This document shows positions 25,518 to 35,082 of a DNA stretch of 64,000 nt, in pieces. Below the pieces are notes generated by a model, which did no database searches, was not told the DNA's origin, and worked only from the letters and a program-made list of their open reading frames with translations. Within the stretch, counting starts at the first letter, position 1, and each line of letters starts with the position of its first letter. This stretch comes from Paucibacter sp. DJ2R-2 (GTDB lineage: Bacteria > Pseudomonadota > Gammaproteobacteria > Burkholderiales > Burkholderiaceae_C), in assembly GCF_025717675.1 (NCBI RefSeq), contig NZ_JAJIRT010000004.1, positions 372,001-436,000 on the forward strand, read 5' to 3'. The position numbers were made by a program, and so were the translations under genes.

Positions 25518-26921
25518 ATGCCCGATTCCTCCGCCGCCCCGCAGCGGCTTGAACACGACAGCTTCGGCGACATCGCCGTTCCCGCCGAGCACCTCTGGGG
25601 CGCGCAAACGCAGCGCTCCTTGCAGTTCTTTGCCATCTCCACCGAACGCCAGGCGCCCGAGCTGATCCATGCATTGGTGCTGGTGAAGAAGATCAGTGCC
25701 CGTGTCAACGGCGAGTTAGGTCTCTTGGAACCGGCCAAAGCCGAGGCCATCGTCGCGGCCGCCGATGAAATACTGGCCGGGCGCTGGGCCGAGGAGTTCC
25801 CGCTGTCGGTCTGGCAGACCGGCTCGGGCACGCAGACGAATATGAACGTCAACGAGGTGCTGGCCAACCGCGCCAGCGAGCTGCTCGGCGGCCCGCGCGG
25901 CCCCGCGCGCCGGGTGCACGCGAACGACGAGGTCAACCTCGGCCAGTCCTCCAACGACGTCTTTCCTACCGCCATGCACATCGCCGCGGCGCTGGCGATC
26001 GAGCAGCAGCTGATGCCGGCCCTGGAGGAGTTGCGCAGCCAGCTCGACCTCAAGGCCCGGGCCTTCGCCGACATCATCAAGATCGGCCGCACGCATCTGC
26101 AGGACGCCACGCCCCTGACCCTGGGCCAGGAGTTTTCGGGCTATGTGGCGCAGCTGGCGCAAGGCCGGCTGCACCTGCAAGCCGCCCTGCCCCATCTCTA
26201 CCAACTGGCCCTGGGCGGCACGGCGGTCGGTACCGGCCTGAACGCCCACCCCGCCTTTGCCGAGCGCGCTGCGGCCGGCATCGCCGAGGCGACCGGCCTG
26301 CCCTTTGTCAGTGCGCCCAATAAATTTGAGGTGATGGCGGCGGCCGATGCCCTCGTGCACGGCCATGGGGTACTGAAGACCGTGGCCGCCAGCCTGATGA
26401 AGATCGCCAACGACATCCGCTGGCTGGCCAGCGGTCCGCGTTGCGGCCTCGGCGAGCTGCAGATCCCGGAGAACGAACCGGGCTCCTCCATCATGCCGGG
26501 CAAGATCAACCCGACCCAGAGTGAAGCCCTGACCATGATCTGCTGCCAGGTCTTCGGCAACGATGTGGCGCTCAATTTCGGCGGCGCCAGCGGCAACTTC
26601 GAGCTCAATGTGTTCCGACCGATGATGGCCCACAACTTCCTGCAAAGCGCCCGCCTGCTCAGCGACGGTGCGCGCAGCTTCAGCCAACACTGCGTTGCGG
26701 GCATCGAGCCGCGGCGCGAGCGCATCCAGCAATTGCTCAATGAGTCCCTGATGCTGGTGACGGCCCTGGCTCCCCATATCGGCTACGACCAGGCCGCTCA
26801 GATTGCCAAACTGGCGCATACCCAGGGCAGCAGCCTGCGCCAGGCGGCCCTGCAATTGGGCCTGCTGAGCGAGCAAGACTTCGACCGCTGGGTGCGCGTC
26901 GAGGACATGGTCGGCCGCTGA
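25518..26921 (+). CDS. fumC: Class II fumarate hydratase
   Basis: The 467-residue enzyme matches FumC along its whole length: [27 protein letters not shown] at the N terminus, [48 protein letters not shown] and the lyase signature [13 protein letters not shown]. It interconverts fumarate and malate in the TCA cycle and is iron-independent. It is a single gene with an AGGAGG-like site before ATG. Confidence 0.97.
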   Translation: MPDSSAAPQRLEHDSFGDIAVPAEHLWGAQTQRSLQFFAISTERQAPELIHALVLVKKISARVNGELGLLEPAKAEAIVAAADEILAGRWAEEFPLSVWQTGSGTQTNMNVNEVLANRASELLGGPRGPARRVHANDEVNLGQSSNDVFPTAMHIAAALAIEQQLMPALEELRSQLDLKARAFADIIKIGRTHLQDATPLTLGQEFSGYVAQLAQGRLHLQAALPHLYQLALGGTAVGTGLNAHPAFAERAAAGIAEATGLPFVSAPNKFEVMAAADALVHGHGVLKTVAASLMKIANDIRWLASGPRCGLGELQIPENEPGSSIMPGKINPTQSEALTMICCQVFGNDVALNFGGASGNFELNVFRPMMAHNFLQSARLLSDGARSFSQHCVAGIEPRRERIQQLLNESLMLVTALAPHIGYDQAAQIAKLAHTQGSSLRQAALQLGLLSEQDFDRWVRVEDMVGR

Positions 26922-26937
26922 GTCAGGAGCGGCCATG

Positions 26938-26969
26938 AAAAAAGGCGAGCGGCCCGAAGGGCGCTCGCC
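26938..26969 (-). terminator. Rho-independent terminator of the first PEP-CTERM gene
   Basis: On the minus strand GGCGAGCG pairs with CGCTCGCC in a strong bulged stem-loop that is followed by seven T residues. It lies directly after the stop of the PEP-CTERM gene at 26994 and may also protect fumC transcripts. Confidence 0.85.
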
Positions 26970-26993
26970 TCTCAGAAAGCTGCGTACGGAGGT

Positions 26994-27512
26994 TCAGGCG
27001 GCCGCGCCGGGCGCCAGCTTACGGCGGCGCGCCAGGGCGCCGATGCCGGCCAGGCCCAGCGCCATATAGACGTAGGAGGCGGCTTCAGGCACGGCCGTGA
27101 CCGAGAAGCTGATCGGGGTCTCGATCGCCTGGCCATCGACCACCTGCAGGTCGAAATGCTGACCCTCGAAGAAATAGACATTGAAGTGGCCCGCATCTCC
27201 ACCGCCCACGTCATAAAGCATGCCGGCATCGGTGAAGTAATTGCCGCTGTTGGCGAACTGGTTGTCGTAGGCAAAGTTGCCGTCTTCGCCCACGGGCACC
27301 AAACCTAGGATGGCCACACCATTGCGGCTACCGCTGATGCTGAGGATGTCCTCGGGTACCAGGGCGGCACCGGCGGTCGTGAAAGTGCCAGAGGCGCTCA
27401 CGCCCGTGCCGGTATAGGACCAGGCCCAGCTCGTGTCGGCCTGCGCCAAGCCAGAGGCCATGAGGGCGGCGCCGCTCAGAAGTGCAGCAGCGACTTGCTT
27501 GAGAAACTTCAT
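26994..27512 (-). CDS. PEP-CTERM sorting domain protein (variant VPEAASY)
   Basis: The 172-residue protein has a signal peptide (MKFLKQVAAALLSGAALMASGLAQAD) and a C-terminal sorting tail: VPEAASYVYMALGLAGIGALARRRK followed by LAPGAAA. The tail has the expected motif-helix-Arg cluster, but the motif reads PEA rather than PEP and seven residues follow the Arg cluster. Such proteins are processed by exosortase and exported with exopolysaccharide. The body is unfamiliar and probably a beta-sandwich. An AAGGATG site precedes the ATG. Confidence 0.82.
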   Translation of the reverse strand: MKFLKQVAAALLSGAALMASGLAQADTSWAWSYTGTGVSASGTFTTAGAALVPEDILSISGSRNGVAILGLVPVGEDGNFAYDNQFANSGNYFTDAGMLYDVGGGDAGHFNVYFFEGQHFDLQVVDGQAIETPISFSVTAVPEAASYVYMALGLAGIGALARRRKLAPGAAA

Positions 27513-27600
27513 GGGACATCCTTTGCGTGAGTGGTGTCGCCCGGAAACCGGGAACTGAAAACCAAATCACGATAGGCCGGGCTTTCAGCAGCGTCAACGA

Positions 27601-27625
27601 GGGCAAAGCCCAAGAGGGCTTGCCC
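27601..27625 (-). terminator. Hairpin between the two PEP-CTERM genes
   Basis: GGGCAA-GCCC pairs with GGGC-TTGCCC, with one bulged A and an AAGA loop. There is no T-run after it on the minus strand, so termination would need another factor. Confidence 0.4.
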
Positions 27626-27640
27626 GGCCCCTAAGTTCAA

Positions 27641-28297
27641 TCAAACCTGCCGACGCCGACGGGCGACCAGACCCAAGACACCCAGACCGGACAGCAGCAA
27701 GGCGTAAGTTTCAGGTTCCGGCACGGCCGCGACGGCTGCCAGGGTCAGGTTGTCGGCGGTGGGCCAGAGGACCGTACCGGCAGCCGGGGCCGACTGCAGC
27801 GTGGCGGACAGCAAAGCACCATCGGATACAAAACCGACGAAGCTGCTGGTCGTGGCGCCCGTGATGGTCTGAGTGACCGTGCCGCTGGCGTCGGTGGCGG
27901 TCAGCACCACATCGCCGGCCGCAAATAGGCCCGAGATGTTGGAACCGAAGAAGTTGCCGCCGAAGGCGCTCACACCGCCGGTGAAGCCGTTGAAGGTCAC
28001 GGAGTCGGTGGCGATATTGGTGGACAACCAGGGATTGGCCACGGTGCCGGCACCCCAGAAGCTGCTGGTGCTGGCGGTCGCGGTGTAGCCATAGGAACCG
28101 GCGGTGCGATTGATGGGGCTGGGGGTGGCGCCAGTGATGGAAAAGCCGGTGAAGGTGTCGACGCCAGGCGCAGTCACAGCAGCCAGGAAGGCCGCTTGTG
28201 AGGTGTAGACCGTCACCGTGGCATGGGCGCCGCCGGCGAAGCAGACCAGCGTGGCCAGAGCCAGAGGCTGAAGCAGGAATTTGGATGTGAGCGACAT
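27641..28297 (-). CDS. PEP-CTERM sorting domain protein (canonical)
   Basis: The 218-residue protein has a signal peptide (LQPLALATLVCFAGGAHA), a Ser/Thr/Gly-rich body with little charge, and the canonical tail VPEPETYALLLSGLGVLGLVARRRRQV. It is expected to be cut by exosortase. The start at 28297 (MSLTSKF) follows an AAGGGAA site. The upstream in-frame extension lacks support. No exosortase gene (epsH/xrtA) lies in the window, so processing would use an enzyme encoded elsewhere. Confidence 0.88.
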   Translation of the reverse strand: MSLTSKFLLQPLALATLVCFAGGAHATVTVYTSQAAFLAAVTAPGVDTFTGFSITGATPSPINRTAGSYGYTATASTSSFWGAGTVANPWLSTNIATDSVTFNGFTGGVSAFGGNFFGSNISGLFAAGDVVLTATDASGTVTQTITGATTSSFVGFVSDGALLSATLQSAPAAGTVLWPTADNLTLAAVAAVPEPETYALLLSGLGVLGLVARRRRQV

Positions 28298-28621
28298 GGA
28301 CAGTTCCCTTGAGGTCAGTGCGTGGAGTTCGCGAAACGAGGCGCCAGGGTGGCGCTTCGAAGCCTCAGTGTCAGCAGCGTGACAAATGCTCACAAGTCTA
28401 TGAGCTAGGGGGATCTGTCCCCGGCAAAGGGCTCAGGCCAACCCTGTGTTTCAGACTGGCACGGGCAGCCCAGGCACCGGGCCTTGGCACTCAAGGCCGC
28501 AATCAGCCCGTCTGATGCAGATCGCAAAAATGGTGGGACGCTGAGATTTGATTCGCGGTTAGCATGCCACCGCGCGCCTTCGCCATTGGGGTCAAAGGGC
28601 AGCTACGCAACCCTCCGCTTC
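28298..28621. other. Divergent intergenic region between PEP-CTERM gene and sensor kinase
   Basis: The 324-bp gap carries promoters for two divergent genes. A short GGGGA/TCCCC hairpin lies at 28409-28422. Two TGGCAC strings occur near 28455 and 28484, but neither has a GC doublet at the right distance for a sigma-54 promoter. No gene is supported. Confidence 0.5.
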
Positions 28622-30850
28622 ATGCAATCGTGGCGCCAAGCCTTTCGTGAGCAGTCCCTGGCGCGCCAGCTGCTGTTGCAGCTGAGCGTGCTGGTGTTCC
28701 TGATGCTGCTGTCGCTGGCCGGCATGGCCTATATCTTGGTCGGGCGCCTGGTCGAGCAAGGCGTCCCGCCGATCTTGCAGCGCAGCGTGGAGCTGCAAGC
28801 AGCCCTGCAAGGCCAGACCTTCAAGTCGGCACAGATCAGCGTGGAAAGGCTGGCCAAGGAATGGCTGCATCGGATTGACCAGCCTTCCGACGCCGAGATC
28901 GAGCGCCGGTTTGCACAGCTGTTTGAGCGCCAGGCTGATGGCGTCTGGCGCATCCAAGCGCCATGGATAGACACGCTCCGAGCGCCGACTTTCTACCTTC
29001 AGCATGGCGCACAAGGACCCGATGCCTCGGTACGCCGCCGCGCTGTTGTCAGCCATACCCTGCTCAGTGAGCAGGGGCCGGCGCTCGTGCCGCCGTATTT
29101 TTCGGTGTACACCGACTTTGTCGAGAAGGGCCTGATGGTGTTCTCGCTGGGCATCGACTGGGGCAAGAGCGCTAGCTCGGCCACCGACAACTTCAGCTAC
29201 CCCACCATGACCGGTTCGGACCCGGCTCGCAATCCGGAACGACGCAGCTTCTGGACGCCCGTCTACTACGACGGCGAAGCGAAGGCGTGGATGGTTTCGG
29301 TGATCCAGCCCCTCGATTGGCGCGGGCGCTGGGTGGGCACCATGGGGCATGACATCACCATCGACACCTTGCTGCAGCAGATCGCCGAAACCAAGGCACC
29401 GCTGGCTTCGGTGTCCATGATCTTCAGCCGCGACGGCCATCTGATCGCCCACCCCGAACTGCGCGAACGAATTGCCGCAGCCCAGGGTCAACTGGCTTTG
29501 GGTGATTTGAAAGACCCGGTGCTGAGCTCGGTGCATCAGCTGATCAAGAGCGCGCCCTCCGAGCAGCGCAGCGCACGTACACCGGATGGCCGCTATCTGC
29601 TGGTTTGGTCGCGCATCGATGGGCCTGACTGGTGGTCGGTGCAGCTGCTGCCGCAAGCGGCCATCAATGCGCTGCTGGAGCGACTCGTGGGCGCCTTGCT
29701 GACAGTCGGCGCCATCACGCTGCTTCTGACTTTGTTGCTCTTGAAGGCTTTGATCCGTCAACGCCTGCAAAGACCGCTGAATGCGATCACCGCGTCCACG
29801 GAAGCCTTGGCTGCGCACCTGCTGAGCGGGGCCGAACCGCAGGCCCTGCCGCCGCAGGCTTCACGGGATCTGCGGCGCCTGAACCAGGCCTTCGACAGCA
29901 TGGCGACCGAGTTGGCGGTACATCGGCGCCAGGAACAAGCGGCCTTGCTGGCCTTGGAAGGCGAAGTGCAAGAACGCCGCCACGCCGAGGAAGCGGTGCG
30001 TTTACTGAACCTGTCTCTTGAAGCGCGCGTGCGCGAACGAGGCGACGCCTTGCAGCAAGCTCAGAACGAGCTGGTTCAGCGCGAAACCCTGGCCAGCCTG
30101 GGCTCCCTGGTGGCGGGGGTCTCGCACGAGCTCAACACACCCATCGGCAATGCCTTGATTGCCGCCGACACCGCGAGCAGCGCACTCCAGCAGGCACAGC
30201 AACAGCTGGCCGGAGGCACGGTCAAGCGCAGCGAACTGCTGTCCCGCATCGCCTTGGCCGAGCAATCACTGGAGCTGTGCCTTGGCAATCTGCGCCGCAG
30301 CGCCGGCTTGGTGCGCGACTTCAAGCAAGTTGCAATCGACCGGGCCAGCTTGCAGCGCCGCCCTTTTGAGCTGAGAAAAGTCAGCGAGGAGGTGGTGCAT
30401 CTGCTGCATTTCGCCTTGAAGACAGGGCACCATGAAGTCTTGATTGACCTGCCCGAAGACCTCAGCCTGGACGGCTATCCGGGTGCTTTTGGCCAAGTGC
30501 TGACCAATTTGGTGCAAAACGCGGTGCTGCATGGCTTCGACGAGCGCACGGGTGGCCGCATCGAGATCAAGCTGAAGTCAGCCGATGTACAGAGTGTGGT
30601 GATCACCGTCAGCGACAACGGCTGCGGCATTCCGCCGGAGCATCTGGACCAAGTCTTCAAACCCTTCTTTACCACCCGCTTCGGCAAAGGGGGCAGCGGC
30701 CTGGGCCTGCACCTGGTGTACAGCCTGGTGCGCAATGTGCTCGGTGGTCAGATCGAATTGCACAGCGAGCTGGGCAAGGGCACCAGCCTGACCTTGACCC
30801 TGCCGCGCCATGCGCCTGTCGACAGTGGACCGAGCAAAGTGAACGGCTGA
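28622..30850 (+). CDS. Membrane sensor histidine kinase with extracytoplasmic Cache-like domain
   Basis: The 742-residue protein has a membrane span near residues 20-45, a periplasmic Cache-like domain of about 300 residues (TPVYYDGEAKAWMVSVIQPL, GTMGHDITIDTLLQQI, SMIFSRDGHLIAHPEL), a second span (LLTVGAITLLLTLLLLKALI) and a HAMP region (LQRPLNAITASTEALA). After a coiled coil come the kinase core with phosphoacceptor H502 in GVSHELNTPIG and the ATPase domain (NLVQNAVLHGF, VSDNGCGIPPEHLDQVFKPFFTT, GLGLHLVYSLV). It likely senses a small organic ligand. No response regulator is adjacent. Confidence 0.9.
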   Translation: MQSWRQAFREQSLARQLLLQLSVLVFLMLLSLAGMAYILVGRLVEQGVPPILQRSVELQAALQGQTFKSAQISVERLAKEWLHRIDQPSDAEIERRFAQLFERQADGVWRIQAPWIDTLRAPTFYLQHGAQGPDASVRRRAVVSHTLLSEQGPALVPPYFSVYTDFVEKGLMVFSLGIDWGKSASSATDNFSYPTMTGSDPARNPERRSFWTPVYYDGEAKAWMVSVIQPLDWRGRWVGTMGHDITIDTLLQQIAETKAPLASVSMIFSRDGHLIAHPELRERIAAAQGQLALGDLKDPVLSSVHQLIKSAPSEQRSARTPDGRYLLVWSRIDGPDWWSVQLLPQAAINALLERLVGALLTVGAITLLLTLLLLKALIRQRLQRPLNAITASTEALAAHLLSGAEPQALPPQASRDLRRLNQAFDSMATELAVHRRQEQAALLALEGEVQERRHAEEAVRLLNLSLEARVRERGDALQQAQNELVQRETLASLGSLVAGVSHELNTPIGNALIAADTASSALQQAQQQLAGGTVKRSELLSRIALAEQSLELCLGNLRRSAGLVRDFKQVAIDRASLQRRPFELRKVSEEVVHLLHFALKTGHHEVLIDLPEDLSLDGYPGAFGQVLTNLVQNAVLHGFDERTGGRIEIKLKSADVQSVVITVSDNGCGIPPEHLDQVFKPFFTTRFGKGGSGLGLHLVYSLVRNVLGGQIELHSELGKGTSLTLTLPRHAPVDSGPSKVNG

Positions 30851-30862
30851 GCCGAAGAGGCG

Positions 30863-31744
30863 TCAGGCAGGCCGTGTCGCCATGAAGATGCTGCCCAGGC
30901 ACAGCCCCATGCCCGCGAGCGACAGCACATTGGGCACCCAGCCCTCCAGAGCTGCCGAGATGCCCAAGGCAATCACCGGAATCACCACCCCGGTCAGCGC
31001 CGCCCTGGCCGGACCCTGCAATTGCGCGAGCTTGAAATAGAGCACAAAGGCCGTCACCGAGCCGAACACCGCCAGGTAAAGCAGGCTCAGCACATAGGGC
31101 GCACGCCAGTCGAAATGCAGGCCTTGGCCGCTCAGCAGCGACATCAGCAGCAGGAACACCGCGCCATAGCCCATGCTCCAGGCCAGGATGGGCACCAGGG
31201 GCAGGCCGCGCCGCGTCAAGGTCAAGGTCAGCACATTGCCGATGCAGGCGGCCAGCACAGCCAGCAGGCCCAGGCCCAAGCCCAGTGCCGCGGTCGGGCG
31301 CGCGCCGGTCTCGGCGATCTCGGGCCAGAAGATCATCACCACGCCGACCACCCCGCCGCTGGCGCACAGCAAAAAGCGCCGCGTCACCTTCTGGCCGAAA
31401 AAGAAACGGCCGCTCAGCGCATTGCCAAACACCATGAGGCAGAACAACACGGCCACCAAGCCCGTCGGGATGTGACGTTCGGCCTCGTAGACCGAGTAGT
31501 AGTTGCCGCTGTACTGAACGATGCCGGTGGCCAGCATCAGCAGATGGGCGCCCGCCGGCATGCGCAGCGATTCACGGCGCCAGAGCGCCAGCCCGAACAG
31601 CAAGGCGGCCGCGATGGCAAATCGCCAGCCCACGGAGTTGAGCACCGGCACGCCGCTGTCCAACTGGTACAGGATCACATGCCAGGTGCTGGCCCAGATC
31701 AGGGTCGGGCCCCAGAACAGCCAACGGGTGGAAATGGTGGGCAT
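30863..31744 (-). CDS. EamA/DMT-superfamily transporter
   Basis: The 293-residue membrane protein has two EamA repeats of five spans (PTLIWASTWHVILYQL..., GLVAVLFCLMVFGNALSGRFFFGQKV, LAQLQGPARAALTGVVIPVIALGISAALEG). Relatives export metabolites, but the substrate is unknown. It converges on the kinase gene with a 12-bp gap. It is not closely similar to the other EamA protein at 18766. Confidence 0.85.
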   Translation of the reverse strand: MPTISTRWLFWGPTLIWASTWHVILYQLDSGVPVLNSVGWRFAIAAALLFGLALWRRESLRMPAGAHLLMLATGIVQYSGNYYSVYEAERHIPTGLVAVLFCLMVFGNALSGRFFFGQKVTRRFLLCASGGVVGVVMIFWPEIAETGARPTAALGLGLGLLAVLAACIGNVLTLTLTRRGLPLVPILAWSMGYGAVFLLLMSLLSGQGLHFDWRAPYVLSLLYLAVFGSVTAFVLYFKLAQLQGPARAALTGVVIPVIALGISAALEGWVPNVLSLAGMGLCLGSIFMATRPA

Positions 31745-31754
31745 CGAAAAAAGA

Positions 31755-31775
31755 AAACGCCTGCTTCAGGCGTTT
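31755..31775 (-). terminator. Rho-independent terminator after the MAPEG gene
   Basis: A perfect 9-bp stem AAACGCCTG / CAGGCGTTT with a 3-nt loop is followed on the minus strand by TTCTTTTTT. It terminates transcription coming from the MAPEG gene just upstream of the transporter start. Confidence 0.85.
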
Positions 31776-31844
31776 GTGAAAGGAAGGAAGGGGGAAGGAA
31801 AAAAGGCAGCGCCAAGCGGCCCAACACCAAGTGTCTGTCCCGGC

Positions 31845-32240
31845 TCAGCCTAACAGGCTTCGACCATAGACCCAGAAGACATAGGCTGTTGCCGCCAAAA
31901 GCACAGAAAAAGTCATGGCCATGCCAGCAATGCGAAAGCTGAAATTCTCACGCGCCTGGCTGACACCGTAGGCATGCGAACAGCGGCCAAGCACCAACAG
32001 GAAGCCCAAGCCAAGCATCGCCCAAGTCGGAGCGCCCAGGTTCTCGGCGAAAAACAGGAGCAAGAGCGTGATGGGCACATACTCAGCGAAATTCGAATGC
32101 ACCCGCACCGCGCGCAGCATCTCGCTATTGCCCGCATCACCCAGACCAATCTTCAGCCGATGGCGCAAACGCAGGGTTCGCACACTCAGCGCAAAAAACA
32201 GCAAGGCCAGAATGGCTGCAAACAAGGGGACGATGGGCAT
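31845..32240 (-). CDS. MAPEG family membrane protein
   Basis: The 131-residue, four-span protein shows the MAPEG pattern (RHRLKIGLGDAGNSEMLRAVRVHSNFAEYVPITLLLLFFAE, GRCSHAYGVSQ). The family includes microsomal glutathione transferases and eicosanoid-related enzymes. Bacterial members are of unknown substrate. The ATG at 32240 is preferred over a GTG one codon earlier. It lies 36 bp downstream of the LysE-type gene and is probably co-transcribed. Confidence 0.87.
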   Translation of the reverse strand: MPIVPLFAAILALLFFALSVRTLRLRHRLKIGLGDAGNSEMLRAVRVHSNFAEYVPITLLLLFFAENLGAPTWAMLGLGFLLVLGRCSHAYGVSQARENFSFRIAGMAMTFSVLLAATAYVFWVYGRSLLG

Positions 32241-32276
32241 CACGAACTGTCCTTCTACAAATCGCCGTCAAACGAT

Positions 32277-32906
32277 TCAAACGCTGCGCTTGAAACTGGC
32301 CAGCAGGGCGCCCGCCACCACGAACAAGCTGCCGAAGGTGCGGTTCATGGCCTTGATGTGGGCGGGCGAACGCAGGGCCGACAGCACGCGCGCGGCCAGC
32401 ACGGTATAGCCGGCCATCACCACCAGATCGGTGAAGCCCAGGGTGGCGGCAATCACCAGATATTGATGCAACAAGCTGGCCTTGAGGTCGAGGAACTGCG
32501 GCACCACGGCCAGCAGGAAGACCGTGCCCTTGGGATTGACGGCATTGATGGCCCAGCCACGCAGCACCAGCTGGCGCCGTGTCACCTGGGCCGCTTCGCT
32601 GTCGGCCGCCACCATGGGCGTAGCCGGCGCGCGCCATTGCTGGATGCCCAGGTAGACAAGGTAGGCCACACCGAGCCATTTGACGATGGCAAAGCCCAGG
32701 CTGGAGGTGGCGATCAGGGCGCCCAGTCCCGCGCCGACCAGCAGGATCTGGGTCAGGATGCCCAGGATCAGGCCGAAGGTGGTGAAGTAGCCGCGCCGAA
32801 AGCCATGGTTGAGGCCGGAGCTCATGGCAGCGATCGCGCCGGCACCCGGCGACAGGCTGATGGCCCAGGAGGCGGCAAAAAATGTCACCCAGGTCGAAAA
32901 CTCCAT
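32277..32906 (-). CDS. LysE/RhtB family amino-acid exporter
   Basis: The 209-residue inner-membrane protein has the LysE features: SPGAGAIAAMSSGLNHGFRRGYFTTFGLILG near the N terminus, WLGVAYLVYLGIQQW in the middle and AINAVNPKGTVFLLAVVPQFL. Six spans are predicted. Relatives export lysine, homoserine or threonine. An AAGGAG site is placed before the ATG at 32906, which decides this start over a longer frame. Confidence 0.9.
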   Translation of the reverse strand: MEFSTWVTFFAASWAISLSPGAGAIAAMSSGLNHGFRRGYFTTFGLILGILTQILLVGAGLGALIATSSLGFAIVKWLGVAYLVYLGIQQWRAPATPMVAADSEAAQVTRRQLVLRGWAINAVNPKGTVFLLAVVPQFLDLKASLLHQYLVIAATLGFTDLVVMAGYTVLAARVLSALRSPAHIKAMNRTFGSLFVVAGALLASFKRSV

Positions 32907-33090
32907 GTACAGCTCCTTGCGGCCCTGGCAAGACGCCGGCCAGGGCCGGATTCTGTCATCTCGGCCACGAACTTGCTGGGGGCGATCTGCGCCCGATGCC
33001 CACCCCTGGCGCCGGCCCCGCTTGCCCAGCATCTCTGGCTGAGGAACACTTCAGCCCCATTCAACTTGATGGCGCTCGCCCTCCTTCTCA

Positions 33091-33672
33091 ATGCACAAGA
33101 CCCGACTCGAAGCCTTCAGCGACGGCGTGCTCGCCATCATCATCACCATCATGGTGCTGGAGCTGAAAGTACCCCATGGTGAAGACCTCGCCACCTTGCT
33201 GCCCCTGGCGCCGGTGTTTCTCAGCTATGTGCTGAGCTTTGTCTATGTGGGCATTTACTGGAACAACCATCACCATATGCTGCACGCCGCCCGCCAGGTC
33301 AGCGGCGGTGTGCTCTGGGCCAATCTACACCTGCTGTTCTGGCTTTCCCTGTTGCCTTTCGTCACCGGCTGGATGGGCGAGAACCATTTCGGCGCCCTGC
33401 CCACCGCCTTTTACGGGGGCGTGCTGCTGATGGCGGCCGTGGCCTACTGGATCTTGGCGCGCAGCATCATCGCCACCGAAGGCCGCGAGTCGACCTTGGC
33501 CCAGGCCATCGGCCGCGACGGCAAGGGTCTCCTCTCGGTCTTGCTTTACGCCCTGGCGATTCCACTGGCCTTCTGGCAGACCTGGCTCGCGCAAGCCCTG
33601 TTCATCGGCGTGGCCTTGATGTGGTTGGTGCCGGACCGGCGCATCGAGCGCCAGCTTCAGCATCCCGGCTGA
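33091..33672 (+). CDS. TMEM175-family potassium channel-like protein (DUF1211)
   Basis: The 193-residue protein has six spans and the family hallmark RLEAFSDGVLAIIITIMVLEL at the N terminus, with the RxxxFSD motif that lines the pore in bacterial TMEM175 channels. Further motifs are YVGIYWNNHHHMLH and NLHLLFWLSLLPFVTGWMG. Such channels conduct K+. It precedes radA by 42 bp on the same strand and could share its transcript. Confidence 0.9.
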   Translation: MHKTRLEAFSDGVLAIIITIMVLELKVPHGEDLATLLPLAPVFLSYVLSFVYVGIYWNNHHHMLHAARQVSGGVLWANLHLLFWLSLLPFVTGWMGENHFGALPTAFYGGVLLMAAVAYWILARSIIATEGRESTLAQAIGRDGKGLLSVLLYALAIPLAFWQTWLAQALFIGVALMWLVPDRRIERQLQHPG

Positions 33673-33714
33673 GGACTAGCGGGCTGCCTGACGGCGAGCG
33701 AGGACAATCGCCCC

Positions 33715-35082
33715 ATGGCCAAAGAGAAATCCATCTACACCTGCTCCGACTGCGGCGGCATCAGCCCCAAATGGCTGGGCAAATGCCCGAGCTGCGGCGC
33801 CTGGAACACCTTGATCGAAGGCGTGGCCGAGGCGCCCGGCGCCGGCGGTAAGAACAACCGCTACCAAGCCCTGGCCAAGAGCCAGCCAGTGGCGACGCTG
33901 AGCGAGATCGAGGCCACCGATTTCGAGCGTACCCCCACCGGCCAGGATGAGCTGGACCGCGTGCTCGGCGGCGGCATCGTCGCTGGCGGCGTGGTGCTGA
34001 TCGGCGGCGACCCGGGCATCGGCAAATCGACCCTGCTGCTGCAGGCCATCGACGACCTGTCGCAGAAGCTGCCGGTGCTCTATGTGACCGGCGAGGAATC
34101 GGGCGCCCAGATCGCCATGCGCTCACGCCGCCTCGGCCTGGCCGGGCACAAGGTGCGCGTGCTGGCCGAGATCAGCCTGGAAAAAATCCTGGCCACGCTG
34201 GAGGCCGAGCGCCCGGCCTTCTGTGTCATCGACTCGATTCAGACGCTGTACTCCGAACATCTGAGCTCGGCCCCCGGCTCGGTGGCGCAAGTGCGCGAGT
34301 GCGCGGCCCAGCTGACCCGCACGGCCAAATCCAGCGGCTGCGCCATGGTGCTGGTCGGCCATGTCACCAAGGAAGGCTCGCTGGCCGGCCCGCGCGTGCT
34401 GGAGCACATCGTCGACACGGTGCTTTACTTCGAGGGCGACACCCACAGCAGCTTCCGCCTGGTGCGGGCAATCAAGAACCGCTTTGGTGCCGTCAACGAG
34501 ATCGGCGTGTTCGCCATGACGGAGAAAGGCCTCAAGGGCGTGGCCAACCCCAGCGCCATCTTTCTGAGCACCCACGGCGAGCCGGTGCCCGGCAGCTGCG
34601 TGCTGGTGACCCTGGAAGGCACGCGCCCACTGCTGGTCGAGCTGCAGGCCCTGGTCGACGGCGGCGGGCCCAGCCCGCGCCGGCTCTCGGTCGGCCTGGA
34701 CCGGGACCGTTTGGCCATGCTGCTGGCCGTGCTGCACCGCCACGCCGGTGTGGCCACCCAGGATCAGGACGTGTTCGTCAACGCGGTCGGCGGCGTGCGC
34801 ATCAGCGAGCCGGCGGCCGACCTGGCTGTGCTGCTGGCCATCCAGAGCTCGCTGCGCGGCCGGCCGCTGCCCAAGGGCTTCATCGCCTTTGGCGAAATCG
34901 GCCTGGCCGGCGAGGTGCGGCCAGCCCCGCGCGGCCAGGAGCGGCTCAAGGAAGCGGCCAAGCTGGGCTTCAGCGTCGCCGTCGTACCCAAGGCCAATGC
35001 GCCCAAAAAGCCGATCGAAGGCCTGACCGTCCATGCGGTCGAGCGCATCGAAGAGGCCATGGACTGCGTCAGGGGCTTGTGA
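33715..35082 (+). CDS. radA: DNA repair protein RadA
   Basis: The 455-residue protein has the N-terminal zinc finger C10, C13, C24, C27 (YTCSDCG ... CPSCGAW), the RecA-like core with Walker A GDPGIGKST at about 98-106, the RadA-specific KNRFG (AIKNRFGAVNEIGVF) and a C-terminal Lon-protease-like domain (FIAFGEIGLAGEVRPAPRGQERLKEAAKLGF). It acts as a branch-migrating helicase in recombination. The end overlaps the converging GGDEF gene by 14 bp. Confidence 0.97.
   Translation: MAKEKSIYTCSDCGGISPKWLGKCPSCGAWNTLIEGVAEAPGAGGKNNRYQALAKSQPVATLSEIEATDFERTPTGQDELDRVLGGGIVAGGVVLIGGDPGIGKSTLLLQAIDDLSQKLPVLYVTGEESGAQIAMRSRRLGLAGHKVRVLAEISLEKILATLEAERPAFCVIDSIQTLYSEHLSSAPGSVAQVRECAAQLTRTAKSSGCAMVLVGHVTKEGSLAGPRVLEHIVDTVLYFEGDTHSSFRLVRAIKNRFGAVNEIGVFAMTEKGLKGVANPSAIFLSTHGEPVPGSCVLVTLEGTRPLLVELQALVDGGGPSPRRLSVGLDRDRLAMLLAVLHRHAGVATQDQDVFVNAVGGVRISEPAADLAVLLAIQSSLRGRPLPKGFIAFGEIGLAGEVRPAPRGQERLKEAAKLGFSVAVVPKANAPKKPIEGLTVHAVERIEEAMDCVRGL

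Noticed and set aside
28455-28500. TGGCAC strings near the sensor kinase as sigma-54 promoters
   Set aside because: No GC doublet at the required distance; chance matches.
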